Assembly: GCF_900103125.1 (NCBI RefSeq)
Contig: NZ_FNJV01000011.1
Location: 62,001 to 126,000 of the forward strand
Source of the DNA: Mucilaginibacter sp. OK268
GTDB taxonomy: Bacteria; Bacteroidota; Bacteroidia; Sphingobacteriales; Sphingobacteriaceae
Reading direction: 5' to 3'
DNA length: 64,000 bases
Shown: one piece after another, positions 1-6,859 of the stretch
Layout: every line of letters starts with the position of its first letter
Numbering within the stretch: the stretch's first letter is position 1
Position numbers and translations under genes: made by a program
Notes under the pieces: model-generated
What the model saw: only the letters and a program-made list of their open reading frames with translations
Databases searched by the model: none
Told to the model about the DNA's origin: nothing

Positions 1-1
1 G

Positions 2-76
2 GCATCCATGATGGGCCTGCTGCTCATTTTAAGCGGCGCACCGTTTTATTTGTATTTTAAGAAGAAGTTAGTCTGA
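2..76 (+). CDS. C-terminal end of a probable APC-family amino-acid permease (partial)
   Basis: The window opens inside an open frame that reads ASMMGLLLILSGAPFYLYFK and ends KKLV then TGA at 74-76. A hydrophobic helix followed by a short lysine-rich tail is how many Bacteroidota APC-superfamily permeases end. The 5' part lies outside the window, so the family is an inference from about 24 residues. It is convergent with the receptor gene at 241-3492. The family C inverted repeat begins directly at its stop codon. Confidence 0.4.
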   Translation, partial: ASMMGLLLILSGAPFYLYFKKKLV

Positions 77-166
77 ATCAGAATTTACAGAATTAAAGGA
101 TTTTCAGAATTAAGTTGAACTTTTATTTTGCGAATTCTTTAATTCTGTAAATTCTGATTCAGACAG
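71..166. repeat. Family C intergenic inverted repeat, copy 1
   Basis: The left arm TCTGAATCAGAATTTACAGA (from about 73) is repeated in inverse as TCTGTAAATTCTGATTCAGA (about 143-163), with the secondary words AAAGGATT and AATTCTTTAA inside. A second copy with the same arms lies at 18848-18962. It sits between the permease remnant and the terminator of the 241-3492 gene. No coding capacity. Confidence 0.85.
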
Positions 167-177
167 CCATAAAAACA

Positions 178-211
178 AAACACCCTGCCATTTTACCGGC
201 AGGGTGTTTAT
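178..211 (-). terminator. Rho-independent terminator (bidirectional) after the Oar-like receptor gene
   Basis: A GC-rich stem (CACCCTGCC / GGCAGGGTG) with a short loop has A-runs on the left and T-runs on the right, so it can act on both strands. It lies about 30 bp past the stop codon of the minus-strand receptor gene. Confidence 0.8.
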
Positions 212-240
212 TTATTGTTTTAGTTGAGTTTTGTTCGGTA

Positions 241-3200
241 TTACCAGCTATAACGGATACCAAACTGCATTTGCCAGCGTGATGCAAACAAATCAACAGA
301 ATACGGTACTCCTGGATTGCTAAAATTGTAAGTTGGGTATGAGGCAACATTACCATCTTTAACAAAAGTAGGGCCACCAGCTGCTCCCGGTAATTTGCTC
401 ACCGGCGTTAAACCCACACTTGCTGAAGAGTTGAATGTATTGGCTGAGAAATAATACTGGCCCCATTTTTTATTCAGTAAGTTGGTCAGGTTGATGATGT
501 CATAAGTAAATGTGATCATCTGTTTGTGTTTACCGTTACCAAATTTAAAGTCCTGCGTAAAACGGAAGTCTAATTGATTATTCCATGGAGTAAATGCAGC
601 ATTACGCTCAGTAAACTGACCACGGCGTGAACTTAAGTATTTATCAGCATCAATAAACGCATCAAATTCGGCTACTTGTTGTGCGGCGGTTTTTACCACT
701 ACACCATTTTTTACCTGATCAACAATAAACTTAGACGTTTCGCCTTTGTTAGGGATGTAAGCTAAACTTAATTGCTGACCTGTTCCGTCGATAGCACTCG
801 GGTAGGTATCATAAGTATATGGGTTACCGCTTTGCGCGCTAAAGAAGAAGGTAAAGTTGGCTGTATAGTTGTGACCTGCATCCCAATCGTGCTTGAAGTT
901 TAGGTTTGATACGATACGGTTACGGATATCAAAGTTTGAGTTTGCCAGGCCGGGGTTGTTAGGATTTAAAGCCTGATTTAACTGCCAGTTTGACTCCATG
1001 GAGTTACGGATACCGTTGGTAACATCTTTTGAATGACCGTAGGTATAAGCAACCGAAACATTTAAAGCATTCTTTGGATCAAATTGAGTGAATTTAGATG
1101 CCTGTGCAGTTAAGCTGTAACGGTAGCCCTGGCTGGTGTTTGATAGTAAGTAAGCATTAGTATATAAAGGGTTAATACCTTTATTTATAAATATTGGCTG
1201 TAGGTGTTGGGTATCATACGGATAATAAGTAACCTGATCGGTAGTATTTACCTGTTGGAACTTTAAATCATGAATAACTTTGGTATAAATACCTTCGCCG
1301 GTAAATTTCCACTGATCATCAGTAGTATAGTCAACAGCCAGGCTGCTTCTCCAAACCTGTGGCATTTTAAAGTTATTATCAATCAAATCCACTTGTGTAG
1401 AAGCACTCGGAGTAAAGCTTGGCACTTTAGGTACACCTACAGCAGGAGATTTGTTATCATAAGCACCATAAGTGTTACCATTATTGTAAAATGAGTAACC
1501 AAACCATGCAAACGGAACACGACCGGTAAAGAAGCCGCTACCACCACGTACAATAACGCTTTGATCGCCAAGTGCATCATAATTAAATGCTACGCGTGGG
1601 TTCCACTCTATATTACCCAGGTAGTTTTGTTTGATATCCTTAGGTTTGGTATAAGTAAAGGTAGTACCATAGTTCGGGTCAACCGGAGCGTTTGTTGTTT
1701 TATCGCTCAATGGTTGTTTGTTTGGTACATCTGCATAGTCAGCACGTAAGGCTATGGTCAATTTGAAATTATCAGTTAACTGAATTTCGTCCTGGCCATA
1801 TAAACTCAACAGGTTAACTTTAAACTGAGCTGATGGATTAGCTAAAATATAATCACGACTGTTATTGGTATAATTACCGTTATAACGTACACGGCTTGGC
1901 TGCTGAGCAAGGAAATTATCAATACTGCTATAAGCTGTACGACCATTCCATGAGTTTACGAAGTTATAAGTGATATTATAAAACTCATTGTGGGTACCAA
2001 AAGTGAAAGTGTGTTTACCTTTAGTCCAAGTTAAGTTATCCGTAAACTCAGCAGTTTTCTGGTGCATATCAAAAATAGCGGCCTCACGGTCGGTACCCAT
2101 GAAAATGGTGGTACCCGGAGTACGGCCAGTAATTTCAATCTGTGGTAATGACGGATCTGAATTAGGATCACGGTAATCATGTACGTTTGAATAACCTAAT
2201 ACCAAGCTATTGCTCAAACTGTTAGAGAACCTTGATTTTAACTCGGCAACTGTTGAGGTGGAGTTATTATGTGAGGTATAATCGATACCGCTAAAACGGA
2301 AGTTTTGCTGATCGCGCTCTAAGTTGGTTGCTTTTGAAATAATGGTATTGTTACGGATGGTTAACTGGTTATGATCATCGATATTCCAGTCCAAACGGTT
2401 AAAGAACTTATTTGAGTTGGAGAAGATAGTAGTATTATCAGCTGTTCCTGGACCTACACCATAATACTTTCTGAAGGCACTATCGAGTTTTTGTGCGTCA
2501 GTCCTACTCAGAATTTTAGATGACCCAGCGGTACCTGCAGCTGCGATCACAGGATCCTGTCTGCGGGCAATCTCTTCGTTGGTAAAGAAGAACAATTTGT
2601 TTTTGATGATCGGGAAACCTAAACGGATACCTGCTTGATAATCATGAAAATCAGATAGTTTTGAACCATCACCACCAGAAGCGGCTTTAGCATTGTTTGG
2701 GCCAACCATAAATGAGCCACGACCAAATCCATATACCGAACCAGTAAAATCATTGGTACCGCTGCGGGTTACGGCGTTGATACTACCACCCAGTACGTTA
2801 CCAATTTTAATATCATAAGGAGCAACCAATACCTGAATATCCTGTATCGCATCTAATGATACCGGGCTGGTACGGGTACTGCTACCTACTTGTCCTGATG
2901 CGTTGTTCTGACCACCTAATGATGGGCTAAAACCAATCGCGTCGTTGTTGATAGCACCATCCAGCGTTACGTTATTGTAACGGTAGTTGGTACCCTGGAA
3001 TGAGTTATTATTACTTTGAGGTGTGTTCCTGGTCAAATCCTGCAAGCTGCGGTTGATAGAAGGCGCAGTACGGATTTGATTTTGGTTGATGCGGGTACTT
3101 GCACCGGTTTTGGTACCACCTGCAGTAGCTCTAACTTTTACTTCTTTTAGAGTTGTTGTTTCGTCGGCAAGGGCAAAATTAAAGTTAGTACTACCCAAAC

Positions 3201-3492
3201 TCAGGGTAATATCTGTTCTTTCATCTTTTTTAAACCCGACAAAAGAGGCCGATATAGTATAGGGGCCACCCGGGTTTACGTTAGTGATAGTGAAACGACC
3301 ATCAGAGTTAGTCTGGGCGCCGTAACGTGTTCCTGTACCGGTGTTTAGTACAGTTACAGTTACGCCAGGCAGGGTAACGCCCTTTTGGTCGGTAACTTTT
3401 CCGCTTATTACAGAGGTTGTAATTTGCGCCTTGGCAACATTAGCAACCCCTATAATCAGCACTGATAAAAGGATAAAGTAAAGCTTTTTCAT
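241..3492 (-). CDS. TonB-dependent receptor, Oar-like, with carboxypeptidase regulatory domain
   Basis: Large outer-membrane protein of 1083 aa. From the chosen start MKKLYFILLS there is a signal peptide ending near NVAKA, then a CarboxypepD_reg beta-sandwich (about 27-95, SGKVTDQKGVTLPGVTV), a plug-like region (about 125-250, with SLDAIQDIQVLVAPYDIKIG and SGTNDFTGSVYG) and a long beta-barrel ending in an aromatic residue (FGIRYSW). The upstream in-frame ATG seven residues earlier would put charged residues before the signal peptide and is rejected. Family knowledge: Oar-like receptors import large ligands or help protein export and adhesion; the substrate here is unknown. It is a single gene with its own terminator and no adjacent SusD-like partner, so it is not a polysaccharide utilization pair. 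Confidence 0.9.
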   Translation of the reverse strand: MKKLYFILLSVLIIGVANVAKAQITTSVISGKVTDQKGVTLPGVTVTVLNTGTGTRYGAQTNSDGRFTITNVNPGGPYTISASFVGFKKDERTDITLSLGSTNFNFALADETTTLKEVKVRATAGGTKTGASTRINQNQIRTAPSINRSLQDLTRNTPQSNNNSFQGTNYRYNNVTLDGAINNDAIGFSPSLGGQNNASGQVGSSTRTSPVSLDAIQDIQVLVAPYDIKIGNVLGGSINAVTRSGTNDFTGSVYGFGRGSFMVGPNNAKAASGGDGSKLSDFHDYQAGIRLGFPIIKNKLFFFTNEEIARRQDPVIAAAGTAGSSKILSRTDAQKLDSAFRKYYGVGPGTADNTTIFSNSNKFFNRLDWNIDDHNQLTIRNNTIISKATNLERDQQNFRFSGIDYTSHNNSTSTVAELKSRFSNSLSNSLVLGYSNVHDYRDPNSDPSLPQIEITGRTPGTTIFMGTDREAAIFDMHQKTAEFTDNLTWTKGKHTFTFGTHNEFYNITYNFVNSWNGRTAYSSIDNFLAQQPSRVRYNGNYTNNSRDYILANPSAQFKVNLLSLYGQDEIQLTDNFKLTIALRADYADVPNKQPLSDKTTNAPVDPNYGTTFTYTKPKDIKQNYLGNIEWNPRVAFNYDALGDQSVIVRGGSGFFTGRVPFAWFGYSFYNNGNTYGAYDNKSPAVGVPKVPSFTPSASTQVDLIDNNFKMPQVWRSSLAVDYTTDDQWKFTGEGIYTKVIHDLKFQQVNTTDQVTYYPYDTQHLQPIFINKGINPLYTNAYLLSNTSQGYRYSLTAQASKFTQFDPKNALNVSVAYTYGHSKDVTNGIRNSMESNWQLNQALNPNNPGLANSNFDIRNRIVSNLNFKHDWDAGHNYTANFTFFFSAQSGNPYTYDTYPSAIDGTGQQLSLAYIPNKGETSKFIVDQVKNGVVVKTAAQQVAEFDAFIDADKYLSSRRGQFTERNAAFTPWNNQLDFRFTQDFKFGNGKHKQMITFTYDIINLTNLLNKKWGQYYFSANTFNSSASVGLTPVSKLPGAAGGPTFVKDGNVASYPTYNFSNPGVPYSVDLFASRWQMQFGIRYSW

Positions 3493-3594
3493 TTGTGTGT
3501 TTTTAAAACACAAAGGTTCAGCTACAATATTAACAACATGTTAACAGAGGATTATATTTAATCCTTTTTGTTAACATTAAGTAAAAGTTGTTTA

Positions 3595-4137
3595 TCAATA
3601 CTTAACAGATAACTTTTTAAGCACCAGATGAAGCAGGTAGATAGGACCGATGAGCAAAAATTTAATATCATCTAAAAATGATGGCTTTTTACCTTCAATT
3701 TTATGCCCGATAAATTGCCCAATCCAGGATATAAAGAAGATGATTAGTGAAACCAGCCATAAAGCAGGTCCACCGGCCTGGTGCCAATGCTCCAGCTGAA
3801 TAATGCCATAACTAAAGCCAAATAATATCAGCAGCATAATGTATGACAACACCGGCGAAAGTTTAAGATAATAGTAAATACTAAAGGCAATTAAAAAAGA
3901 AGCCCAGTTAAACACACCATTATAAGTACCCAGGAATTTTAAGTATGGAAAAGGGATAGACCAAACCAATCCCAGCAAGCTGAACACAATAAGCGGGATA
4001 CAGATAAAATGGATAGCCTCGTTGGTTTTATTATGATGACTTTCGGCGTATTTGGCAAAATAAACATCAACCGGGCGGATAGGATTAGCATCGCCGGCAC
4101 TATGTTGTGGTGTATTTGATATATTATTGGAGGCCAT
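3595..4137 (-). CDS. DUF962/Mpo1-like integral membrane protein
   Basis: 180 aa with four or five hydrophobic segments. It has the family hallmarks: YAESHHNKTNEAIHFICIP near the N-terminus (histidines and the NxxxHxxxxP pattern), an internal LEHWHQAGGPAL, and a C-terminal GHKIEGKKPSFLDDIKFLLI block. Yeast Mpo1 of this family is an iron-dependent dioxygenase acting in alpha-oxidation of 2-hydroxy fatty acids; a lipid role here is inference. The conserved histidines are all present. The gene is on the minus strand between rny and the Oar-like gene, separated from rny by a word-repeat stretch, so it is probably transcribed alone. Confidence 0.85.
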   Translation of the reverse strand: MASNNISNTPQHSAGDANPIRPVDVYFAKYAESHHNKTNEAIHFICIPLIVFSLLGLVWSIPFPYLKFLGTYNGVFNWASFLIAFSIYYYLKLSPVLSYIMLLILFGFSYGIIQLEHWHQAGGPALWLVSLIIFFISWIGQFIGHKIEGKKPSFLDDIKFLLIGPIYLLHLVLKKLSVKY

Positions 4138-4160
4138 AATTTAATCTAATATATGGAGAA

Positions 4161-4293
4161 AAGAATCAAGAGTCAAGAATCAAGAGCCAAGACCAGGAAT
4201 AAAAAAGAAGCAAGAGTCAAGAAACAAGAATCAAGACTGGAGAAAAAAAAGAGTCAGAACCCTTTGGATCCTGACTCTTAATTCTTGACTCTC
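4161..4293. repeat. Degenerate word-repeat palindrome (AAGAGTCAAGAATC type)
   Basis: The left arm is built from variants of AGAATCAAGAGTCAAG repeated several times. The right arm is the inverse (CCTGACTCTTAATTCTTGACTC). It fills the whole gap between the Mpo1-like gene and rny and could act as a long hairpin. The same words recur at 13441-13546 and around 23300-23341. Confidence 0.8.
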
Positions 4294-4300
4294 TCTTTGC

Positions 4301-5866
4301 CTACTTAGCAAACGCTACCGAGCGGGTTTCCCTGATCACGGTAACTTTGATCTGACCCGGATAGGTCATTTCGGTTTGGATACGGTTGGAGATATCTGCT
4401 GCCAGTACTTCAGACTGCGCATCGCTTATCTTTTCGCTTTCCACCACTACACGCAGCTCGCGACCGGCCTGAATAGCGAATGTTTTTTCGACACCAGGGT
4501 ATGAAAGGGCTAATTCTTCCAGCTCTTTTAAACGTTTGATGTAGCTTTCAACCACCTCTCGGCGTGCTCCCGGACGTGCGCCGGATATAGCATCACAAGC
4601 CTGGATGATAGGCGATAACATCGAGGTCATCTCAATTTCATCGTGGTGAGCACCTATGGCGTTACAAACTTCAGGATGTTCTTTATATTTTTCGGCCAGT
4701 TGCATACCCAAAATAGCGTGTGGCAGTTCCGGGTTATCATCAGGTACTTTACCAATATCATGTAACAGACCAGCTCGTTTAGCCATTTTAACATTCAGGC
4801 CCAATTCTGCAGCCATCGTAGCGCAGAAGTTAGCTACCTCACGTGAGTGCTGTAACAGGTTTTGCCCGTATGATGAACGGTAACGCATACGGCCAACCAT
4901 ACGGATCAGCTCCGGATGCAAACCATGAATACCCAGGTCGATCACCGTGCGTTCGCCTATTTCTACTATTTCTTCTTCAATTTGTTTTTTGGTTTTGGCA
5001 ACCACCTCTTCAATACGGGCCGGGTGTATACGACCATCCGTTACCAGGCGATGCATGGCCAAACGGGCAATCTCGCGCCTTACCGGGTCAAAGCCCGAAA
5101 GTATGATGGCCTCCGGAGTATCATCAACAATGATCTCGATACCGGTTGCTGCTTCCAGCGCACGGATATTCCTACCCTCACGACCGATGATACGACCTTT
5201 GATCTCGTCATTTTCGATGTTAAATATCGAAACCGTATTTTCAATAGCGCTTTCGGTAGCGGTACGCTGTATAGTTTGGATAACTATCTTTTTAGCTTCT
5301 TTGGTAGCGGTCAGTTTAGCCTCGTCAACAATGTCCTTAATCTGGATCATGGCTTTGGTACGGGCCTCTTCACGCAGAGTATCCACTAACTGGTTACGGG
5401 CATCATCGGCAGATAAGCCAGCTATGGTTTCCAGTTGTTGTACGTGCGAGTTTTTCAGCACTTCCACTTCTTCCTGTTTTTTAACAACAATTTCTGTTTG
5501 TTTCTCCAGGTTTTTACGGGTGTTATCCAGTTCGCTTTCCTTGCGGTTCATGTTTTCCAGGCGCTGGTTTAACGACTGTTCTTTTTGTTTAACACCGTTT
5601 TCGCGCTGGTTGATATTGTTATTTTTAGTATTTACTTCCTGCTCATGCTCAGCCTTCATTTGTAAAAACTTCTCTTTGGCTTCCAGCAGTTTATTTTTCT
5701 TCAGGATCTCGGCATTGTTTTCTGCATCCTTCAGTATCTTTTTCACTTTGTTCTGCGCCGATGTTTCCTGGTCTTTAAAAAGCTTCCGTAACAGGAAGCG
5801 GCCAATGACGATGCCGACAATGGCACCAACAAGCAGCCCGATAATAATGTATAATAATACGTCCAT
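4301..5866 (-). CDS. rny: Ribonuclease Y
   Basis: 521 aa endoribonuclease that starts bulk mRNA decay at the membrane. Domain order is typical: an N-terminal transmembrane helix (about 3-25, LLYIIIGLLVGAIVGIVIG), a long charged coiled coil (about 30-200), a KH RNA-binding domain with the GRIIGREGRNIRALE motif, then the HD metal-dependent phosphohydrolase domain with LLHDIGKV and GAHHDEIE. Length matches the family. Downstream of zapB-zapA and the predicted 6S RNA on the same strand. The long ORF on the opposite strand here is a low-complexity shadow. Confidence 0.98.
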   Translation of the reverse strand: MDVLLYIIIGLLVGAIVGIVIGRFLLRKLFKDQETSAQNKVKKILKDAENNAEILKKNKLLEAKEKFLQMKAEHEQEVNTKNNNINQRENGVKQKEQSLNQRLENMNRKESELDNTRKNLEKQTEIVVKKQEEVEVLKNSHVQQLETIAGLSADDARNQLVDTLREEARTKAMIQIKDIVDEAKLTATKEAKKIVIQTIQRTATESAIENTVSIFNIENDEIKGRIIGREGRNIRALEAATGIEIIVDDTPEAIILSGFDPVRREIARLAMHRLVTDGRIHPARIEEVVAKTKKQIEEEIVEIGERTVIDLGIHGLHPELIRMVGRMRYRSSYGQNLLQHSREVANFCATMAAELGLNVKMAKRAGLLHDIGKVPDDNPELPHAILGMQLAEKYKEHPEVCNAIGAHHDEIEMTSMLSPIIQACDAISGARPGARREVVESYIKRLKELEELALSYPGVEKTFAIQAGRELRVVVESEKISDAQSEVLAADISNRIQTEMTYPGQIKVTVIRETRSVAFAK

Positions 5867-5892
5867 CTTCTTTTAGGGTGTAAGGTTATATA

Positions 5893-6060
5893 AATAAAAA
5901 AACCGCAACTAACTCTTAAGTATCATGTATTTAAAAACTTCATTTCGGATATTGGGACCATGGTTACGTTAGTATAAATAGCAACGCATGCCTCTTTGAT
6001 CCGCTTAATATTGAAGCGTTAAGTTTTTAATAGTGAAACCTAAAATTTAACTGCGGTTAA
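5893..6060 (-). ncRNA. ssrS: Probable 6S RNA (SsrS-like) between zapA and rny
   Basis: On the minus strand this 160-nt stretch folds as a closing stem of 12 pairs (AACCGCAGTTAA at 6058-6047 with TTAGTTGCGGTT at 5912-5901, two G-U pairs). A bubble of roughly 16-18 nt on each side follows, then a perfect 10-bp inner stem (6030-6021 with 5940-5931) and further pairing (CGGAT/ATCCG). The closing stem runs straight into a T-run at 5900-5896, as an intrinsic terminator would. Closing stem, symmetric central bubble and apical stem is the 6S RNA plan, and 6S lies directly after zapA in E. coli. 6S RNA binds sigma-70-type RNA polymerase as a promoter mimic. Identity is inferred from structure and position only. 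It could instead be an rny 5' leader element. Confidence 0.6.
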
Positions 6061-6097
6061 ATCTTAATTGTGCTCTGTATGTATGTAAGAACGTTAA

Positions 6098-6388
6098 TTA
6101 CTTCGAGAAAAATTCAGACAGCAAATGATCTAATTGATAAACCTTTTCGGCAATATCGGTATCTTCAACGGTAACCTTCTTCTCGGCTTTTAATGATGAT
6201 GTAGCATAATGCAACACCGCCATCGAAAGCAGATCCTGCTTATCTCTTACCGCGTAGTTTTCCTGATATTCCTTTATCCGGTCATTGATCAGTTTAGCCG
6301 CCCTGCGTATTATTTCTTCCTCCTCCATGTTTACCTTTAATGGGTAAACTCTGTCAGCAATATTTATTTTTATTGAGATTTCTCCCAT
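6098..6388 (-). CDS. zapA: Cell division protein ZapA
   Basis: 96 aa from MGEISIKINIADRVYPL; the ATG at 6388 is preferred over an upstream in-frame one that would overlap the preceding gene. The N-terminal beta-strand segment (ADRVYPLKVN, then EEEEIIRRAAKLINDRI) and the C-terminal helix (KVYQLDHLLSEFF) are the ZapA layout. ZapA bundles FtsZ filaments at midcell. It follows the coiled-coil gene at 6409 by 20 bp, and the two probably form one transcript. Confidence 0.88.
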   Translation of the reverse strand: MGEISIKINIADRVYPLKVNMEEEEIIRRAAKLINDRIKEYQENYAVRDKQDLLSMAVLHYATSSLKAEKKVTVEDTDIAEKVYQLDHLLSEFFSK

Positions 6389-6408
6389 TGAGCTTTTCAC
6401 TTTTTGTA

Positions 6409-6699
6409 TTATTTCTTCAATAATACAATACACTTATCTATTTCCTGCACAAAGTCGTTAATTTTTTGCTTTATGTCAAGACTTTTCTCATTTGTTTCTG
6501 AAAATGATTTTGCCAGCTTCAATACACGAAGCTTTTCTTCCAGCTCTTTTGTCTTGTTTTTGCTGGCATCCAAAGCTACGGTTAAAGCCTCACTTTCCAG
6601 TTTTAACAGATCATTTTCCTCCTGTAAGGCAGCGCAAAGCTCAATTAACCGTTCGGTTTTATCTACAATTTTATTTAACTGTTCTGCTACTGAGGCCAT
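6409..6699 (-). CDS. Small coiled-coil protein upstream of zapA (ZapB-like)
   Basis: 96 aa, almost entirely heptad-repeat helix (LNKIVDKTERLIELCAALQE, ENDLLKLESEALTVAL, KTKELEEKLRVL), with no signal peptide or membrane segment. Small coiled-coil proteins of this kind sit next to zapA in many Bacteroidota. A role as a ZapA/FtsZ-ring partner comparable to ZapB is inferred from context; sequence similarity between coiled coils is weak evidence. Confidence 0.75.
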   Translation of the reverse strand: MASVAEQLNKIVDKTERLIELCAALQEENDLLKLESEALTVALDASKNKTKELEEKLRVLKLAKSFSETNEKSLDIKQKINDFVQEIDKCIVLLKK

Positions 6700-6708
6700 G
6701 TATCTGTT

Positions 6709-6856
6709 AAACTCTAAATCCTAATTTCTAAATCCTAAATAAAATTTCTAAATCCTAATTTCTAAACTCTAAATAAAAATACGTCACTCATTTCTTTAAA
6801 TCCTTTATACAAACCTTGTTTTTAGGATCTAGAGTTTAGAATTTAGGGCTTAGGAT
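6709..6856. repeat. Degenerate word-repeat palindrome (CTAAATCCTAATTT type)
   Basis: The left half is a tandem of variants of TAAATCCTAATTTC and TAAACTCTAAAT (about 6709-6777). The right half carries the inverse words TTTAGGATCTAGAGTTTAGA and TTTAGGGCTTAGGATT (about 6819-6856). It occupies most of the gap between pheT and the zapB-like gene. Confidence 0.8.
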
Positions 6857-6859
6857 TCC

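Noticed and set aside
241..3492. SusC/SusD polysaccharide utilization pair
   Set aside because: Neither TonB-dependent receptor (241-3492, 34420-36867) has a SusD-like gene next to it.
4161..4293. CRISPR array in word-repeat regions
   Set aside because: Words are short, degenerate and in both orientations, with no regular repeat-spacer spacing and no cas genes.
4947..5876. 309-codon plus-strand ORF opposite rny
   Set aside because: Low-complexity serine/phenylalanine-rich translation, exactly antisense to the rny coiled coil; a shadow of a real gene.
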